Of a DNA stretch of 64,000 nucleotides, positions 61,834 to 64,000 are shown piece by piece. This stretch comes from SpSt-333 sp964371615 (GTDB taxonomy: Bacteria > Bacteroidota > Ignavibacteria > UBA10030 > UBA8401), in assembly GCA_964371615.1 (NCBI GenBank), contig CAYJMS010000004.1, forward strand, positions 310,001 through 374,000, read 5' to 3'. Every line of letters starts with the position of its first letter. Position 1 is the first letter of the stretch. The notes beneath the pieces are model-generated. The model was not told the DNA's origin and did not search any database. It was given only the letters and a program-made list of their open reading frames with translations. A program made the position numbers and the translations under genes.

Positions 61834-63102
61834 ATGGCGTTACGGCAACAATGGAGCGATCTGAAATCGGGATTTCATCCCACGTTTTGGACCGCCAACG
61901 GAATGGAACTCTTCGAACGGCTTGCCTACTACGGCCAGCAGATCGTTTTCATGGTCTACCTGAGGAATAATCTCGGATTCACCGAGAGCGAAGCGGGAGC
62001 CCTTTCCGGATTGTTCGGCGGTTTGATCTATCTGCTTCCGATACTGGGGGGAACGCTGGCGGACAAATGGGGATTCCGGAAAGCATTCAACATTGCCTTT
62101 TCCATTCTCGGACTCGGATATTTTCTCATCGGTTCCGTCGGGATGACGGCATTTCAGGGGATCTACGGCGATATGTCGCAGTACTGGCTGTTGATGGCCT
62201 TCCTGATTCTGACGGCATTCGGCGGTTCATTCATCAAGCCGTCCGTCCTGGGAACCGTTGCCGTCACCACGACCGAAAAAACGAAGTCGCTCGGATTCGC
62301 GATCTACTATTGGTTGGTGAATGCCGGAGCGATGATCGGGCCAACCATCGCATATTTTGTCCGGGACAGTTACGGCAATGAATATGTCTATCTGGTCTCG
62401 TCGATCAGCTGTTTTGCAATGCTACTGGTCAATATGTTCATGTACAAAGAAGTGGTACCTGAATCGACCGTCCCGACTGAAACGCTCGCCAAAAAGATCG
62501 CCAACCTTTTTGTTGTGCTCGGCAATGTGAAGTTTATGATCTTTCTGCTGATCTATTCGCTGTACTGGATCATCTTCTGGCAGGAATTTATCATCGTGCC
62601 ATACTATATCACCGACTACATCAGCCCCGAAGCGCCGTACGAAATCGTGCAATCGTGGGCCGGAGCGGGAGCAATTATTCTGCTTCAAATTCCCGTCAAT
62701 CGTCTGACAAAAAATATTCCGACACGACAGGCGATCCTGATCGGTTTTGCCGTATCGTCGCTGATCTGGGTGATTATCGGTATCCATCCTTCCATCCCGA
62801 CCATTGCAGCGGGGATTGTGGCGTTTGCCATCGGTGAAATGATCCAGGCGCCGCGATATTATGAATATATTTCCGAAATTGCTCCTCCCGGCCAGCAGGG
62901 ATTGTATCAGGGATATGCATTTTTGCCGATTGCCATTGCCCGGTTTGTCGGCGATCCGTTCGGCGGATGGATTTATCAGACTGCCAAAGCGGCGGGCGAT
63001 CCTTCCATGATCTGGTGGTCGATGATCGGCATCGGTGCGTTCGGTACACTCTGTATGGCGGTCTACAACAAATTCGTCTCCCATCACGACATCAAAGCGT
63101 AA
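61834..63102 (+). CDS. POT/PTR-type major facilitator transporter
   Basis: Inner membrane transporter of 422 residues and about 12 helices, likely proton-coupled. The ExxER motif at residues 25-29 (MELFERLAYYG) is a mark of proton-dependent oligopeptide transporters. It is shorter than typical POT proteins of about 500 residues, probably lacking the two extra central helices. GSFIKPSVLGTVA and IYYWLVNAGAMIGPTIAYF also fit the family. Substrate not proven. Confidence 0.86.
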   Translation: MALRQQWSDLKSGFHPTFWTANGMELFERLAYYGQQIVFMVYLRNNLGFTESEAGALSGLFGGLIYLLPILGGTLADKWGFRKAFNIAFSILGLGYFLIGSVGMTAFQGIYGDMSQYWLLMAFLILTAFGGSFIKPSVLGTVAVTTTEKTKSLGFAIYYWLVNAGAMIGPTIAYFVRDSYGNEYVYLVSSISCFAMLLVNMFMYKEVVPESTVPTETLAKKIANLFVVLGNVKFMIFLLIYSLYWIIFWQEFIIVPYYITDYISPEAPYEIVQSWAGAGAIILLQIPVNRLTKNIPTRQAILIGFAVSSLIWVIIGIHPSIPTIAAGIVAFAIGEMIQAPRYYEYISEIAPPGQQGLYQGYAFLPIAIARFVGDPFGGWIYQTAKAAGDPSMIWWSMIGIGAFGTLCMAVYNKFVSHHDIKA

Positions 63103-63104
63103 CT

Positions 63105-63788
63105 ATGAGAATATTCAAGACCATAATTATTTTCTTCATCGCTATCGCCGCAGGATTGCCGGCGCAAACAATAACGGCGGAAAAAATTCTTCTCAACGTC
63201 AAGGCGAACTTCGACGCCGTGAAGGATTATTCGGTGACGCTCACAGGAACGGTGAATATGGAGAGACTCAAAGTGCCGAAGATGATCGTCAAACTATATT
63301 TCAAACAGCCGAACAAATTCAAGACGGAGTCGAAAGGAACTACCTTCCTTCCCCGTACCATGCTGGATATCAATCCGACGGATTTATTGAACAGGTTCGA
63401 CGGTTCGGTGATGGGAAAAGAAATTGTCGAGGGGCGATCGCTCTATAAGATCCGTTTAATATCGAAACCGGAAAAGGGAAAACAAGTGCGCGAAAGCTTT
63501 ATCTGGGTGGACGAAAACAACTGGACGATCACACGGTTTGAATCATATCCGCAGGAAGGCAGAAAAATAGAGATAAAGATCGAAAGCATCGTCATCGATG
63601 GAAAATATATTCTTCCGTCGAAGATCTCCGCATCGTTCGATTTCGAACAGAAAGCCGATTCTTTGGCAGAACGATTCAATCCCAACCGTATACCGCGCAG
63701 TGGCAGTGCGGAATTGATCTATTCCGATTATCACATCAACACGGGACTTACCGACGAATTCTTTGAACAGAAAAAAAAGACGGAATAG
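63105..63788 (+). CDS. LolA-like outer membrane lipoprotein-sorting protein
   Basis: Periplasmic protein of 227 residues with a signal peptide ending near GLPAQT. The fold prediction from sequence pattern (TAEKILLNVKANFDAVKDYSVTL, MIVKLYFKQPNKFKTES) fits LolA/LolB-like proteins that hold lipid or lipoprotein. Not a true LolA assignment; related periplasmic proteins have other cargo. ATG 63105 lies 2 bases after the transporter stop, and a strong terminator follows at 63811. Last gene of the operon starting at 59160. Confidence 0.75.
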   Translation: MRIFKTIIIFFIAIAAGLPAQTITAEKILLNVKANFDAVKDYSVTLTGTVNMERLKVPKMIVKLYFKQPNKFKTESKGTTFLPRTMLDINPTDLLNRFDGSVMGKEIVEGRSLYKIRLISKPEKGKQVRESFIWVDENNWTITRFESYPQEGRKIEIKIESIVIDGKYILPSKISASFDFEQKADSLAERFNPNRIPRSGSAELIYSDYHINTGLTDEFFEQKKKTE

Positions 63789-63810
63789 ACCGGCATACCG
63801 GTGGACAAAA

Positions 63811-63838
63811 AAAACCCGCGTTGATCACGCGGGTTTTT
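63811..63838 (+). terminator. Rho-independent terminator
   Basis: Eleven-base-pair GC-rich stem AAAACCCGCGT/ACGCGGGTTTT with a five-base loop and a run of T residues, 22 bases after the stop of the LolA-like gene. It ends the 59160-63788 operon. Confidence 0.9.
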
Positions 63839-63870
63839 CTTTATTAACTTAATCGAAACCTCTGAAAAAG

Positions 63871-63988
63871 TCATTGCGGGGAGTCTGTCGTACGACAGAC
63901 GACCTGCCTGCCGGCAGGCAGGCGAAGCAATCTCTCTAAAATGATAGAAAATCCAGATTACTTCGGCAAAAAACGCCTCGTAATGACA
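63871..63988. repeat. REP/MITE-like intergenic element with nested palindromes
   Basis: Ends TCATTGCGGGG (63871-63881) and CCTCGTAATGA (63976-63986) are imperfect inverted repeats. Inside are an 18-base perfect palindrome (63883-63900), a 20-base perfect palindrome CCTGCCTGCCGGCAGGCAGG (63903-63922), and the near-inverted pair GAAGCAATC (63924-63932) / GATTACTTC (63956-63964). Similar palindromic elements are scattered in many bacterial genomes. There is no transposase inside. A smaller relative may be the atpE-atpF hairpin. Confidence 0.75.
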
Positions 63989-64000
63989 GTATGATTGAAT

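Overview
The window looks like chromosome from a member of the Ignavibacteria/Chlorobi side of the Bacteroidota-related bacteria. The evidence is: type IX secretion (T9SS) sorting tails with the NYPNPFNP signature, PorV-like outer membrane proteins, an ATP synthase cluster lacking beta and epsilon, a MqnA-like gene, a C-terminally extended S16, and clear GGAGG ribosome binding sites with TTGnnn-N17-TAnnTT promoters. Bacteroidia proper mostly lack strong Shine-Dalgarno sites and use a different promoter, so they fit less well. The species cannot be named from the sequence alone. No tRNA, rRNA, CRISPR array, transposase, integrase or phage gene was recognised.

Layout. (1) 1-7474, minus: envelope operon rfaE1-rfaE2-tamB-rnr, with rnr running off the left edge. 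(2) 7655-27330, minus: an outer-membrane block. Two paralogous four-gene sets each encode a TonB-dependent receptor, an FN3 secreted protein, a PorV-like barrel and a TIG/beta-propeller lipoprotein. The sets are arranged in different orders and flank a T9SS cargo protein, and a GHL10-type glycoside hydrolase-like protein lies upstream. This is the most interesting region. (3) 27456-33390, minus: a DinB protein, a TPR/degenerate-receiver protein, an OmpP1/FadL barrel operonic with two related lipoproteins (one with a CxxCH motif), and another barrel. (4) 33435-41163, minus: housekeeping genes cysS, recN, mqnA-like, rplS, trmD, rimM, khpA, rpsP and ffh. (5) 41254-48221, minus: atpZ-I-B-E-F-H-A-G, preceded by a coupled M23 peptidase/bactofilin pair. 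(6) 48328-56386: mixed genes on both strands (glycosyltransferase, aminotransferase, hydrolase, a standalone sorting-tail-like lipoprotein, a barrel, DinB, mutS). (7) 56541-59010, minus: an ECF sigma/anti-sigma operon with two unknown membrane proteins. (8) 59160-63788, plus: CsgG-like, ABC ATPase, ABC permease, POT-type transporter and a LolA-like protein, closed by a strong terminator and followed by a REP-like element.

How the parts may work together. The heptose enzymes, TamB, PorV-like and FadL-like barrels, TonB receptors and T9SS cargo all serve a diderm envelope with substituted lipopolysaccharide. The two TonB/FN3/PorV/TIG sets resemble Sus-type nutrient uptake loci in which no SusD is present. 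I infer that the FN3 protein and PorV-like barrel take part in surface capture or display. The M23/bactofilin pair probably shapes the wall. Start codons were moved from the longest reading frame wherever a signal peptide or a ribosome binding site pointed to an internal start.
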